Assembly (NCBI GenBank): GCA_045125095.1
Contig: JBGVMW010000026.1
Span: 1 to 41,488, forward strand
Reading direction: 5' to 3'
DNA from: JBGVMW01 sp045125095
Lineage (GTDB): Bacteria > Bacillota > Clostridia > Lachnospirales > Lachnospiraceae
Length of the DNA stretch: 41,488 bases
Both the position numbers and the translations under genes were made by a program. The notes below the pieces were generated by a model. The model saw only the letters and a program-made list of their open reading frames with translations. It made no database searches and was not told the DNA's origin. Below, in pieces: positions 33,079-41,467 of this stretch. Position 1 is the first letter of the stretch; each line of letters starts with the position of its first letter.

Positions 33079-34098
33079 TTATATCGCCTCGATTACTACC
33101 CCATGAGCAATCCCGGGTATACTCTGTCCTTCGTTAAAGCTGACCGGTGATAATAAGGCACCTGTTGGCACAAACAATATTTTTTTCCAGTTTCCATTCG
33201 CTATATTCGGTAAAATATATGCACTTAATACCGATGCTGCACAGCCACAGCCACTACCGCCGGAATGGGTATCCTGTGTTTCCCTGTCAAATATCTCTAT
33301 TCCACAATCCATATGCTGTTTTTCAATATCGTATCCCTTATCCCTCAATAACTCTATCAATATTTCCTGTCCCACATACCCCAAATCTCCGGTAATAATA
33401 TGGTCATATTCATCCGGCTGAATTTCAAAATCCATCAGATTCTGGTAAATCGTGTCAGCGGCTGCCGGAGCCATGCAGGCACCCATATTCATCGTATCTT
33501 TTACGCCATAATCCTGTATCGTTCCTGTTGTAATCCCTGTAATTTTTGCTATTCCAGGCTCTGTTCCCAGTAAAAAGGCTCCACTGCCAGTCACTGTCCA
33601 TGTAGCAGACAAAGGACGCTGATTGCCATAGCCTAACGGGAATCGAAACTGTTTCTCCGCACTCGCGAAGTGACTAGAAGTCACCGCTAACACTTTATCT
33701 GCATACCCGGCGGCTACCGTCATTGCTCCTAAACTAAGTCCTTCCCCACAAGTGGAGCACGCTCCATATATTCCAAAGTAGGGCACCTGAAAGGTTCCCA
33801 GTCCAAACGTAGATGCAATAGACTGTCCCAGTAAATCACCTGCAAACAAATACCGGACTTCAAAAGCTTCACATTTTCCTTTGCCAAGAGCAAGCGTGAC
33901 AGCTTCCTTTTGCAGTGTACTCTCCGCTTCCTCCCAGGATTCACACCCAAACTTTTCATCGTCCCCTACCATATCAAAATAGTTTCCTAATGGTCCTTCT
34001 CCTTCTTTTTTTCCAACTACTGATGCCGATGACTGAATATAGACAGCTTTCGGCAGATGTATGCTTTGTTTTCCTATTTTATAATTTTGATTTTCCAT
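33079..34098 (-). CDS. spoVAD: Stage V sporulation protein AD
   Basis: A 339-residue soluble, thiolase-fold SpoVA subunit that binds DPA directly in characterised Bacillus spores. Recognisable segments: YGACSTCGEGLSLGAMTVAAG, FRFPLGYGNQRPLSATWTVTGSGAFLLG, THSGGSGCGCAASVLSAYILP and FVPTGALLSPVSFNEGQSIPGIAHGV. It follows the family over its full length. Ribosome site AAGGAAAC. Upstream a partial sigma-G-like TGCATA (about 34184) lacks a good -10. It is cut off from spoVAC by about 5.7 kb of unrelated genes. Confidence 0.97.
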   Translation of the reverse strand: MENQNYKIGKQSIHLPKAVYIQSSASVVGKKEGEGPLGNYFDMVGDDEKFGCESWEEAESTLQKEAVTLALGKGKCEAFEVRYLFAGDLLGQSIASTFGLGTFQVPYFGIYGACSTCGEGLSLGAMTVAAGYADKVLAVTSSHFASAEKQFRFPLGYGNQRPLSATWTVTGSGAFLLGTEPGIAKITGITTGTIQDYGVKDTMNMGACMAPAAADTIYQNLMDFEIQPDEYDHIITGDLGYVGQEILIELLRDKGYDIEKQHMDCGIEIFDRETQDTHSGGSGCGCAASVLSAYILPNIANGNWKKILFVPTGALLSPVSFNEGQSIPGIAHGVVIEAI

Positions 34099-34205
34099 AG
34101 TTTCCTTTTAATCCTTTCTATCATTTTATATATGCGTTTCAAAATTACCTATATGATTTCATACTGTTTTTATTTTTCCTCAATATGCAAAATAAATACC
34201 TATAA

Positions 34206-34235
34206 TTGTGAATTTTTAACAATTACGAATATAAT
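34206..34235 (+). promoter_or_regulatory. Possible promoter of the chemoreceptor gene
   Basis: TTGTGA (34206-34211), 18-base spacer, perfect TATAAT (34230-34235), about 70 bases before the ATG. I see no flagellar sigma-D type promoter. Confidence 0.45.
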
Positions 34236-34307
34236 ATTGAAAAAAATTGTAAAAATAGGTAAAATGTTTCTATGAGTGTTTAAATAATTAATATAAGGGG
34301 GAATTCT

Positions 34308-35786
34308 ATGAAGAAACAACAACTCACACCAGAACAGTATAAGCGAGCGAATAAAGTATTAATGTTAGTGCTATCTGTCATAAGTGTCATTTTTATCCTT
34401 GTAGAGATGAATGACTCCTATCATGGCAACATGGAACCTGGTAATTATGTTAGAATTGCAGTCTTCTTAATCAATATCATAGCAATCAACATATTTGTCA
34501 GACTCAACGCCGATAGAAGAAGTGCTATGCTCTTTATGTCAGTTGCTATTTTGATTACCTATTGCATATTGGTGTTTGGCAATGGACCAGGCGCAATGGC
34601 AATGGTATTCCCAATCGTTATCGCATTCATGATTTATTTAAATTCAAGATTAGTTTTTGTTGGATGCGCAGGATCATTTATCGTATGTCTTGTTCGTACT
34701 GCCATGCTAAAAAGTGCTGGAGACGATGCGAATTTTAGTCATGCAAATTTAATTATGATGGGAATTATCGTTTCGATTTATGGATCATACCGTGCCATTA
34801 ATCTTATCATTACATTTGTTCAGGAAGACAAGAATATTATCGAAGAAAAAGCGATACATCAGGAAAATGTGGCCAATGCAGTTTCACAGATTGCAGATCA
34901 ATTAAATAATAATTTTCAGGCTGTTATGGCCGAATTGAAGAACATGACAGAAGTCATCTCAAATGCGGACATTGCAATTGATAATATCGCGAAAAGTTCC
35001 GACAGCTCCGCTGTCGCAGTAAATAAACAGGCTGATATGACTGAAGAAATCCAATCCCGCCTGGAAACAACGAATAAAACAGCAGAATCTGCACAAAACA
35101 CTACCGAAAACCTTCGACAGACAATCAGCGCAGGAAAGAAGCTGGCAGATAATTTAGAGAATCAGTCTCTGTTAGTAGATAAAAATACAAATAAGATTTC
35201 AGATACGGTAGAACAACTGGTAAAAAATGTAGAACGGGTTTCGAGTATCACAGAATCTATTTTTAATATCTCTGAGCAGACAAATCTCTTAGCATTGAAT
35301 GCCAGCATTGAGGCTGCCAGAGCCGGAGAAGCCGGAAAAGGATTTGCGGTAGTTGCGGATGAAATTCGTACCCTTGCAGAAGAAACCAGAATATCAACTG
35401 AAAAAATTACTGACATTATCAATGAATTGACTGCAGTAACAAATGAAACCCGGGAAGGTATCTATGAATCAGCAGAAAGTATTCATGTACAACGGGAAAA
35501 TGTGCAACAAGTACATACGAGTTTCCTCGAAATGGACGCTGGCATGAAGGAACTACATACTGGTGTAAACAGCATGAACCACGAAATCGAAGAAGTATTT
35601 CATGCAAACAAAGAGATTGTAGATAGTGTTATCCTTCTTTCCTCTACATCAGAAGAAGTCTCCGCCGGTGCCCAGACTAGCAAGGAAACATTGGATAATG
35701 TATGCATCAGTTTACAGAACTTCTCACAGATGATTGAAGGAACTTTTGAACAATTACAGAATTTACAAAAGGCGGTAAAAGAATAA
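34308..35786 (+). CDS. Methyl-accepting chemotaxis-type signalling protein
   Basis: A 492-residue protein. The first 185 residues are about six membrane helices with almost no extracellular loop and no HAMP domain. The rest is a long cytoplasmic coiled coil with the conserved receptor tip EQTNLLALNASIEAARAGE (about 322-340) and GFAVVADEIRTLAEET. It should bind CheA/CheW if these exist; none are in the window. The sensor is probably the membrane bundle itself. Ribosome site AAGGGGG. It is one of only two plus-strand genes and ends in a strong terminator. The family call is firm, the stimulus unknown. Confidence 0.93.
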   Translation: MKKQQLTPEQYKRANKVLMLVLSVISVIFILVEMNDSYHGNMEPGNYVRIAVFLINIIAINIFVRLNADRRSAMLFMSVAILITYCILVFGNGPGAMAMVFPIVIAFMIYLNSRLVFVGCAGSFIVCLVRTAMLKSAGDDANFSHANLIMMGIIVSIYGSYRAINLIITFVQEDKNIIEEKAIHQENVANAVSQIADQLNNNFQAVMAELKNMTEVISNADIAIDNIAKSSDSSAVAVNKQADMTEEIQSRLETTNKTAESAQNTTENLRQTISAGKKLADNLENQSLLVDKNTNKISDTVEQLVKNVERVSSITESIFNISEQTNLLALNASIEAARAGEAGKGFAVVADEIRTLAEETRISTEKITDIINELTAVTNETREGIYESAESIHVQRENVQQVHTSFLEMDAGMKELHTGVNSMNHEIEEVFHANKEIVDSVILLSSTSEEVSAGAQTSKETLDNVCISLQNFSQMIEGTFEQLQNLQKAVKE

Positions 35787-35790
35787 ATCC

Positions 35791-35835
35791 AAACTGGGGC
35801 TGTCTCACTAATAAGTGAGACAGCCCCAGTTTTTA
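35791..35835 (+). terminator. Strong terminator of the chemoreceptor gene
   Basis: 19-base perfect arms, 35791-35809 and 35814-35832, with a 4-base loop and a TTTTTATA tail. After it come TATACCGG and a GC-rich stretch (to 35921) that may be another member of the terminator-linked element family. Confidence 0.92.
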
Positions 35836-35921
35836 TATACCGGTTATTTCATGGACGCTGTACTCGTATAGAGCATATTTGCTGACTGCATTCGCGAGGA
35901 CGCGCTTGCACACTTTGTTCC

Positions 35922-36572
35922 TTATGGTCGTAATTCCATAGAAATATCCATTCGGATAACCACTTCTTCTTCACCATATGGCACCACCACAACCGGGCTT
36001 ACCACAACTTCTGCGTTTTGTGCTTCTGTATGTATCGTACCCAACAACATTCCTGTAAAAAAAATTACCAATAGAAATACATTATGACGACGTCTTCGTC
36101 CCATATGTCCTCTGGAAAAAAGATAATACACAATCATTGCCATGGTTAGCAGGATTAATACTATCACCCCAGAAACCAGCACTGTCATCAAATCGGGTGC
36201 CCATGGAATACCTGCACCATTCTTTGCTGGCGAAATAGTACCTTTGATTTCTTTTTCTTTGCCAGAACCAATCTTAACAATTCTTTTTTTCTTTGCTGTA
36301 GAATCTGATACGGACAATCCATTGCTAATATCATATGTAATTGTCCCGGAACTTATATCATATTCACTACCATTTTCAACAACTAAGGAAAATAATATAT
36401 TTTCACCCTCTGCATAGGACTGCTTGTCCGTAGTAATCGTAGCCGTAATATCCTGTGTCTTTGCACTTCCTCCTACACCACCTGTATAATTCGCGTAGGC
36501 GGTAAACGTGGTAACAGACATCGAAAAAAGCAACATTACTACTACTATATATTTCTTTATTGTCTTTTGCAT
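35922..36572 (-). CDS. Hypothetical exported protein with Ig-like domain
   Basis: A 216-residue protein with signal peptide (about 1-28, ending near AYA), a domain of about 90 residues with features of bacterial Ig/DUF11 folds (TITTDKQSYAEGENILFSLVVENGSEYDISSGTITYDI), a membrane helix (about 130-152), a basic stretch (GRRRRH), another hydrophobic helix (about 162-180) and a short tail rich in valine. It may be a small surface or envelope protein. The start at 36572 has AGGAAG 10 bases upstream; a TATAAT on the minus strand at 36620-36615 suggests its own promoter. No family recognised. Confidence 0.6.
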   Translation of the reverse strand: MQKTIKKYIVVVMLLFSMSVTTFTAYANYTGGVGGSAKTQDITATITTDKQSYAEGENILFSLVVENGSEYDISSGTITYDISNGLSVSDSTAKKKRIVKIGSGKEKEIKGTISPAKNGAGIPWAPDLMTVLVSGVIVLILLTMAMIVYYLFSRGHMGRRRRHNVFLLVIFFTGMLLGTIHTEAQNAEVVVSPVVVVPYGEEEVVIRMDISMELRP

Positions 36573-36663
36573 TTCAAAAAGTCTTCCTTCCTTTGTCTCT
36601 CTTTGTCGAAAACTATTATAACGCAATCTAAATGTTTTTTCTACCCCCTAATGATTCCTACTG

Positions 36664-37848
36664 CTATTCCTGATTCAGTACCTCAATGCTTCTCTTTAAA
36701 ATGCCCCTCATCTGCGCAATCGTAATTCCATAGTTTGTAAACGGCACACCAGCATCAACCGCACACTTCATTCTGTATTTCATTTCCCGCTCATTCAACA
36801 TACATCCCCCACAGTGGATAACTAGTGCATATGCCGATAAATCTTCGGGAAACTCACGACCTGAGCACGTCACAATCTCTAATTGCCTGCCAGTATAATC
36901 CCTCAGCCAACGAGGTATCTTTACTGTTCCAATATCTTCACACTGTCTATGATGCGTGCACCCTTCTGCTATCAGAATCTTGTCTCCATCCTGTAAGCAG
37001 TCAATCGCTGCTACCCCCTTCAATGCTTCTTCCAAAAATCCTTTATACCGTGCCATCAATATGGAAAATGATGTTAATAAAATATCAGCAGGCACATCAG
37101 CAGAAACCTGGGCAAACACCTGACTATCCGTAATTACTAAAGCAGGCTTTTTTCCCAGCTGTTGCAAGATATCACGAAGTTCTTTTTCTCTTACCACAAT
37201 GGAAGTTGCCCCAGCTTCCAGTACATCACGTATCGTCTGTTGTTGTGGTAAAATCAGCCTCCCCTTTGGTGCCGCCGAATCAATTGGTACCACCAATACT
37301 ACAAAATCACCAGGATTCAAAAGATCACCTACGATTCTACGCTTTGTATCTTCTGTTTTTACTAGTACAGCAATACGTTCTTTCAGCTCGTCAATTCCAA
37401 TCTTTTTTCTGGCACTGACAACAACAATATTATCCCCCTCTTTCCTGCTCTCGTACACATCACATTTGTTATAGACAATAACATATGGAATCTGTTTTTC
37501 TTTCAATACTGCTTCTAATTCTTCATCCTCCGGCAACATTCCTTCCGTTCCATCAATGACAAGCACCGCCGCATCTACCCGGTTACAGACCTGCTTTGTC
37601 TTTCGTATGCGCTGTTCTCCCAACTCTCCAATATCATCAAAACCTGGCGTATCAATAATCACAACCGGTCCCATCGGCAACAACTCCATCGACTTATAAA
37701 CGGGATCTGTTGTTGTCCCTTTCACATCTGATACCAAGGACATCTCCTGATTTGTTATCGCATTTACCAGACTGGACTTCCCGGCATTACGTCTTCCAAA
37801 AAAACCAATCTGTATTCTTTCAGAAGATGGCGTTTCATTCATTCCCAT
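36664..37848 (-). CDS. hydF: [FeFe]-hydrogenase maturation GTPase HydF
   Basis: A 394-residue maturase that carries the 2Fe precursor of the H-cluster to the hydrogenase. The N-terminal GTPase has FFGRRNAGKSSLVNA (G1), TTTDPV, DTPGFDD (G3) and NKCD (G4). The C-terminal iron-sulfur site shows Cys297-x-His299, then 45 residues, then His345-Cys346-x-x-Cys349, the expected CxH...HCxxC pattern. The start at 37848 has GAGG 5 bases upstream; the frame opens to 37881. HydE, HydG and the hydrogenase are not in this window. Confidence 0.96.
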   Translation of the reverse strand: MGMNETPSSERIQIGFFGRRNAGKSSLVNAITNQEMSLVSDVKGTTTDPVYKSMELLPMGPVVIIDTPGFDDIGELGEQRIRKTKQVCNRVDAAVLVIDGTEGMLPEDEELEAVLKEKQIPYVIVYNKCDVYESRKEGDNIVVVSARKKIGIDELKERIAVLVKTEDTKRRIVGDLLNPGDFVVLVVPIDSAAPKGRLILPQQQTIRDVLEAGATSIVVREKELRDILQQLGKKPALVITDSQVFAQVSADVPADILLTSFSILMARYKGFLEEALKGVAAIDCLQDGDKILIAEGCTHHRQCEDIGTVKIPRWLRDYTGRQLEIVTCSGREFPEDLSAYALVIHCGGCMLNEREMKYRMKCAVDAGVPFTNYGITIAQMRGILKRSIEVLNQE

Positions 37849-37929
37849 TTTTTCCTCTCTTTCTGTCCCTATGACAACCATTCAATCCGTTAAAACTTTG
37901 TATCATATTGTACAGTATAGCAATATTTC

Positions 37930-38037
37930 TTTACTTTTTCTACCTCAACGCTTATAATTTATTTGGATATAAAAGAAAATAAAAATACACAGTTCCTGAT
38001 ATATTCAGATTATTGATGTGAACGCCGTCTAAACGGC
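37930..38037 (+). promoter_or_regulatory. Promoter and leader hairpin of the MocR-type gene
   Basis: TTTACT (37930-37935), 17-base spacer, perfect TATAAT (37953-37958). A GCCGT/ACGGC hairpin (38024-38028 with 38033-38037) sits immediately ahead of the ribosome site and could be an operator or an RNA stem. Confidence 0.5.
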
Positions 38038-38052
38038 AGAATGGAGTGTACC

Positions 38053-39453
38053 ATGCTAACGTATTCCTTTGAAAACATTGGAAATGATACTTTATATGAA
38101 TATTTATACAAATGCATAAAAGCAGATATTGTAAATCAGATTTTAAAGCCACACGACAAACTTCCCTCTAAGCGGAATTTTGCCAAAAATTTAGACGTCA
38201 GTACCATAACTGTAGAAAATGCGTATGCGCAGCTGATTGCGGAAGGATACTTGTACTCCCTGCCAAAAAAGGGCTATTTTGTGGCAGATATTTCTCATCC
38301 TCTCTCGGTGAAACACACACCGGAACGGGAAGCACCCATTATCCTCACGGTACAGGAATCTCCTTATTTTGCAAGTTTCCAGGGAAGTGGAACCAATCAT
38401 TCGAATTTTCCCTTCTCCACCTGGGCAAAAATTATGCGAGGAATAATCACTTCTGAAAGTGAAGCATTAATGACGAACCCACCTCCCGGCGGTATTATGG
38501 AGCTTCGAACTGCTATTGCCGACCATCTTCTGGCATTTCGTGGTATGCATGTAAATCCGGCACAAATCATTATCGGTGCCGGAACAGAATATCTATATGG
38601 CTTATTGGTGCAGCTTTTGGGACGTGAATTAACCTATGCGGTAGAGGATCCGGGATACCAGAAGATTGCACGTATTTACCGTAGCAATGGTGCAAACTGC
38701 TGTTATATTCCATTAGATGATAATGGTATCCAGATTGATGCACTCACGGAAAGCAAGGCTGATATTTTACATATCTCTCCCTCTCATCATTACCCTACCG
38801 GTATTGTTACACCAATCAGTCGCCGGTATGAGCTCCTCAGTTGGGCATCCATGGCTCCGGAACGCTATATTATTGAAGATGATTATGACTGTGAATTTCG
38901 TTTACTCGGTAAACCTATTCCACCGTTGCAAAGTATTGATGTGATGGACAAGGTAATTTACATCAACACCTTTACAAAAACGCTGTCATCTACGGTGCGT
39001 ATCAGTTATATGATTCTGCCTAAACCGCTTTTGGAATTATTTTATAAAAATCTGGGATTCTATTCCTGTACGGTATCTAATTTCGAGCAGTATACCCTGG
39101 CGAATTTCATTAGCAAACGATATTTTGAAAAACATATTAACCGCATGCGAAATTTCTATAAAACGCAAAGGGATATACTTTTAAGCTGTATTCAGAGCAG
39201 TTCTCTTTCCTCTCGTATACAAATACGTGAGGCAGATGCCGGATTGCATTTTCTAATGGAGGTGGATACACACCTCTCCGATGTTGAAATTATGGAAAAG
39301 GCAAAGGACAGCGGCGTTCCTGTTACCTGTCTTTCTAGTTATTATCACAATCCTGAATCGGGACCGGCACATACATTAGTCATGAATTATTCTAGTATTG
39401 AGAGGGAACGGATTGCGGAAGCGGTGGAACGATTGTGTGGAGTGCTGGGATAG
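38053..39453 (+). CDS. MocR/PdxR-type regulator (GntR HTH + aminotransferase domain)
   Basis: A 466-residue regulator. N-terminal GntR winged helix (about 10-75: ILKPHDKLPSKRNFAKNLDVSTITVENAYAQLIAEGYL), then a fold-type I aminotransferase domain with SPSHHYPTGIV, IIEDDYDCEFR and the PLP-binding lysine in NTFTKTLSS (Lys309). Members sense PLP or an amino-acid ligand and usually control vitamin B6, GABA or transport genes. The nearest divergent gene is hydF, which is not a usual target, so autoregulation or a distant target is possible. The start at 38053 has GGAG 7 bases upstream. Confidence 0.92.
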   Translation: MLTYSFENIGNDTLYEYLYKCIKADIVNQILKPHDKLPSKRNFAKNLDVSTITVENAYAQLIAEGYLYSLPKKGYFVADISHPLSVKHTPEREAPIILTVQESPYFASFQGSGTNHSNFPFSTWAKIMRGIITSESEALMTNPPPGGIMELRTAIADHLLAFRGMHVNPAQIIIGAGTEYLYGLLVQLLGRELTYAVEDPGYQKIARIYRSNGANCCYIPLDDNGIQIDALTESKADILHISPSHHYPTGIVTPISRRYELLSWASMAPERYIIEDDYDCEFRLLGKPIPPLQSIDVMDKVIYINTFTKTLSSTVRISYMILPKPLLELFYKNLGFYSCTVSNFEQYTLANFISKRYFEKHINRMRNFYKTQRDILLSCIQSSSLSSRIQIREADAGLHFLMEVDTHLSDVEIMEKAKDSGVPVTCLSSYYHNPESGPAHTLVMNYSSIERERIAEAVERLCGVLG

Positions 39454-39520
39454 GTACAGCATTCTACACTTAGCGTTTTCGTTATGGTAGGCAGAGAGAA
39501 GGGCTATTGCTTCCCACACC

Positions 39521-39715
39521 TTAAAATGTACTTTTTCCTTTACCAATTTCATCCACCAGATGCTCCATCTCCGCTTTCGAATGCACATGACGGCTACGTT
39601 CTTCTACTTCTTTTTTCTCCGCCTCTGTCATACTGGCGAATCGTTCTAATGCCTCCTCATTCATAGCCATACTAAATGCCAGACCTATTGGCATTTCTGA
39701 TTTCATGTCTTCCAT
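39521..39715 (-). CDS. Small conserved-looking protein (64 residues)
   Basis: ATG at 39715 with GGAGG 7 bases upstream; 64 residues starting MEDMKSEMPIGLAFSMAMN, then an acidic and basic helix (TEAEKKEVEERSRHVHSKAEMEHLVDEIGKG). No membrane segment or cysteine. The C-terminal pattern recalls the YdeI/OmpD-associated tail, but this is weak. It follows spoVAC by 49 bases with no terminator seen, so it may be made with the spoVA genes in the forespore. Family not identified. Confidence 0.65.
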   Translation of the reverse strand: MEDMKSEMPIGLAFSMAMNEEALERFASMTEAEKKEVEERSRHVHSKAEMEHLVDEIGKGKSTF

Positions 39716-39764
39716 TACTACGCCTCCATTTCTGTAAATCATTACTTGTAATCGCTTTTAAACA

Positions 39765-40226
39765 TTACGCAACCATGCCAACCAATTTTAAAATCCAATA
39801 AATAAGTCCCAATATCCAGCTTGTTAATATACCATATAGAATAACCGGTCCGGCTATGGTGAATATTTTACAGCCTACACCAAACACCCAGCCTTCTTTC
39901 TTATACTCGATAGCCGGTGATGCCACGGAATTTGCAAAGCCGGTAATTGGTACTAAAGCGCCGGCACCACCCCATTTTACAATAGAACCATATATATTAA
40001 ATCCTGTAAGCAACACACTGGCTAGCACCAGTAACAGTGAACACCATGCACCAGCTATTTCTTTACTGCAACCATTAGCGATGGCAACATTAAGAATCAC
40101 CTGCCCTATCGTACAGATAATTCCACCTGTCAAAAACGCTTTCGCCATTTCTGCAAACAAATTATGGGTTGGTGTAACTTTTTTCACATATTTGTTGTAT
40201 TGTTCCTTCTGAAAATCTTTATTCAT
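39765..40226 (-). CDS. spoVAC: Stage V sporulation protein AC
   Basis: A 153-residue membrane protein with the family signature VTPTHNLFAEMAKAFLTGGIICTIGQ at the N-terminus and GGAGALVPITGFANSVASPAIEYKKEGWVFGVG in the middle; four membrane helices are visible. In Bacillus, SpoVAC acts as a mechanosensitive channel for DPA release. Complete and of usual length. In most clostridia spoVAD and spoVAE follow directly; here they do not. Confidence 0.97.
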   Translation of the reverse strand: MNKDFQKEQYNKYVKKVTPTHNLFAEMAKAFLTGGIICTIGQVILNVAIANGCSKEIAGAWCSLLLVLASVLLTGFNIYGSIVKWGGAGALVPITGFANSVASPAIEYKKEGWVFGVGCKIFTIAGPVILYGILTSWILGLIYWILKLVGMVA

Positions 40227-40264
40227 ATACTCTCATTCCTCTCTGTTCATTCTATTTTTACAAT

Positions 40265-40690
40265 TTACATTCCCATCACAAGAAAATAAAAAAACGAACC
40301 CAAGGTCTTCCCCATTGCAAGAAACACAATGGAAATTCCCAATCCTCGCCTAAACTGGATTCTCCGTGCAAATATTGGTATACCATCCAGCATTTCTGCA
40401 ATGGCTACTGCAAGGCTTCCCACAAATATGCCGGAAAATAACCCAAATAAGCCAAGAAATATCTTTGTCAATGGTATTTCCCATTCAAAAAGCTGCATCA
40501 GACAAAAAAATAGGGTTCCTATAATCGTTGCTGATTCGTATATTTTCACATGCTTTGCTGTATGTGTTTTTCCTGCAAAACGTGGTATCAAGCCAACCGT
40601 AAGTAAAACAGTAAACATACCTCCCGCAACAACCATTCCACAGCTTAAACCAATAATCACAAGAAATATCAGGTTCCACATTCCCATCAT
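40265..40690 (-). CDS. spoVAB: Stage V sporulation protein AB
   Basis: A 141-residue polytopic membrane protein. It matches SpoVAB by position between AA and AC and by the segments GLSCGMVVAGGMFTVLLTVGLIPRFA and GLFSGIFVGSLAVAIAEMLDGIPIFARR. Four or five membrane helices. Its start overlaps the stop of spoVAA (ATGATG, GAGG 4 or 7 bases upstream). Many clostridia lack AA and AB, so their presence is Bacillus/Lachnospiraceae-like. Confidence 0.93.
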   Translation of the reverse strand: MMGMWNLIFLVIIGLSCGMVVAGGMFTVLLTVGLIPRFAGKTHTAKHVKIYESATIIGTLFFCLMQLFEWEIPLTKIFLGLFGLFSGIFVGSLAVAIAEMLDGIPIFARRIQFRRGLGISIVFLAMGKTLGSFFYFLVMGM

Positions 40691-41316
40691 TTCACCTCTC
40701 TTATTTCTCCGTCACGTTCTGCCGTCTCCACAAGTGCAGTGTTCACATCCTGCTCATACATACGCATCTGCACTTCAATTGGTGTTGGGTCTTTTGTAAT
40801 ATTACGACCACCAATGTGATTGTAAAATAAGATAATGCCCACTCCCAACCCTAATGAGTACATACATTCCAGAATATTAAATTTATCTGTTTTCTCTCCA
40901 GTAATCAATGTATACAAGTGATCAAATACTGCGGGAACAGATACATCATTATTAAATGTCATAATAGCAAAACCTGCACCAAAAAAAGCAATCAGTGAAA
41001 CAAATGCGATTTTTACAATATCCCATACTTTAGATGGATGCCGGTTCGCAATGTATTGAACCACAACCTCCTTCTCACCAATCGTCTGAATTTCCATCTC
41101 CGGATATTCATTTTGTATCATTTCTATGATTTTTAAGACGCTGATAACTTCCCGTTCCTTCTTTTGCGGTGTGATACGAAAAAGCAGCATTGTCTTTAAT
41201 TTACTGCCAATCGTTTCGTTCGTACATACTAATTTCCCCACATCTTTTAGCCTGACATCTAAATTAGAAATCGTGATATAACGATCACATTTTAAATATA
41301 GTGTTTCTTTTTTCAC
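40687..41316 (-). CDS. spoVAA: Stage V sporulation protein AA
   Basis: A 209-residue protein with a soluble N-terminal domain (about 1-100) and two membrane helices (about 103-123 and 148-170). Segments VVQYIANRHPSKVWDIVKIAFVSLIAFFGAGFAIMTFNNDVSVP and ITGEKTD...YSLGLGVGIILFYNHIGG follow Bacillus SpoVAA closely. I prefer the GTG at 41316, which has AAGGAG 8 bases upstream, to the in-frame GTG at 41340. First gene of spoVAA-AB-AC. No convincing sigma-G promoter was found in the 150 bases to the window edge. Confidence 0.93.
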   Translation of the reverse strand: MKKETLYLKCDRYITISNLDVRLKDVGKLVCTNETIGSKLKTMLLFRITPQKKEREVISVLKIIEMIQNEYPEMEIQTIGEKEVVVQYIANRHPSKVWDIVKIAFVSLIAFFGAGFAIMTFNNDVSVPAVFDHLYTLITGEKTDKFNILECMYSLGLGVGIILFYNHIGGRNITKDPTPIEVQMRMYEQDVNTALVETAERDGEIREVK

Positions 41317-41467
41317 AACAACTTCTCCTTCTGCGTTCACCTAATCTAAGGCAATTGCGAAAGTGATAACCATTCGTAAATTGTCAGAATTGTTTGTGGC
41401 AAATACCTGCTTACTACATAGTCTATATTTGACGCACTCTCGCTCCCTTCAAACGTAGCGGACACTA

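Noticed and set aside
34140..34195. Sigma-G promoter for spoVAD
   Set aside because: A TGCATA is present on the minus strand, but the sequence 17 bases downstream (CAGTATG) is a poor -10, so I did not list it.
40329..40799. Plus-strand ORF of 156 codons opposite spoVAB/spoVAA
   Set aside because: It lies entirely antisense to two clearly recognised genes and has no ribosome site; typical antisense shadow.
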